Part shown: in pieces, positions 6,586 to 6,631 of the stretch
Position numbering within the stretch: position 1 is the stretch's first letter
Layout of the letters: the number at the start of each line of letters is the position of its first letter
Assembly (NCBI GenBank): GCA_015494485.1
Contig: WGBF01000465.1
Span: 1 to 6,631, forward strand
DNA from: a bacterium
GTDB taxonomy: Bacteria > Calditrichota > Calditrichia > RBG-13-44-9 > J042
Direction of reading: 5' to 3'
Length of the DNA: 6,631 nucleotides
Translations under genes and position numbers: made by a program
Notes under the pieces: generated by a model
Databases searched by the model: none
Seen by the model: the letters and a program-made list of their open reading frames with translations, nothing else
What the model was told of the DNA's origin: nothing

Positions 6586-6615
6586 ATTATCTTTTATAAT
6601 GTCACTCATTGTCCT
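6586..6615 (-). promoter_or_regulatory. Weak sigma-70-like promoter candidate upstream of the GH3 gene
   Basis: On the minus strand AGGACA (6610-6615, 4 of 6 against TTGACA) is separated by 18 bases from GATAAT (6586-6591, 5 of 6 against TATAAT). This would give a leader of roughly 35-40 bases before the GH3 start. The region is A/T-rich, so such matches occur easily, and the true promoter may lie beyond the window. Confidence 0.2.
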
Positions 6616-6631
6616 TACCACTCATCAGAAT

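Noticed and set aside
6580..6609. Nine-codon minus-strand mini-ORF (ATG to TGA) in the GH3 leader with AAGGA just before it
   Set aside because: The AAGGA-to-ATG spacing is only 2 bases and the product has no leader-peptide features such as runs of one amino acid.
6602..6631. Nine open minus-strand codons ending in TGA at the window edge, a possible tail of an upstream gene
   Set aside because: Nine codons in one of three frames are expected by chance; nothing supports a real C-terminus.
1..6631. CRISPR array, tRNA/rRNA, insertion sequence or phage elements
   Set aside because: I saw no regularly spaced direct repeats, no transposase or integrase motifs and no RNA-gene structure. Gene ends and gaps account for the whole window.

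Overview
The window is a one-strand gene cluster. Everything recognisable reads on the minus strand, so the gene order 5'->3' runs from high to low coordinates. It reads as part of a sulfated-polysaccharide or glycosaminoglycan-like utilisation locus from a Gram-negative, moderate-GC environmental bacterium. Three proteins carry clear export signals (two Sec-type, one Tat-type), and a fourth, truncated one has a Sec signal peptide. The mix of S1 formylglycine sulfatases with a family GH3 glycosidase is typical of FCB-group or PVC-group polysaccharide degraders (Bacteroidota, Calditrichota/KSB1-like, Planctomycetota). I cannot fix the phylum from sequence alone; the start of the truncated protein leans slightly towards a Calditrichota/KSB1-type lineage.

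Layout in transcription order: an 89-base leader (6543-6631) with a good ribosome binding site and at most a weak promoter; a complete 772-aa GH3 exo-glycosidase (6542-4224); a 66-base gap with a small hairpin; a complete 485-aa iduronate-2-sulfatase-like S1 sulfatase with a Sec signal (4157-2700); a 55-base gap; a complete 509-aa N-acetylglucosamine-6-sulfatase-like S1 sulfatase with a Tat signal (2644-1115); a 20-base gap; a 268-aa protein of unknown function with no visible export signal (1094-288); a 120-base gap with a perfect 12-bp inverted repeat and a strong Shine-Dalgarno; and the first 55 codons of a secreted protein that runs off the window (167-1).

Spacing suggests that at least the first four genes are one operon. 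The likely division of labour is that the two sulfatases remove sulfate esters from different positions or sugars, and the GH3 enzyme then removes the unblocked non-reducing-end sugar. Both sulfatases use cysteine in the CxPSR motif, so they need a formylglycine-generating enzyme or anaerobic sulfatase maturase encoded elsewhere. No regulator, transporter, polysaccharide lyase or maturase lies in the window. The points most worth a second look are the uncharacterised 268-aa protein, the Asp in place of an expected active-site His in the iduronate-sulfatase-like enzyme, and the inverted repeat before the truncated secreted protein.
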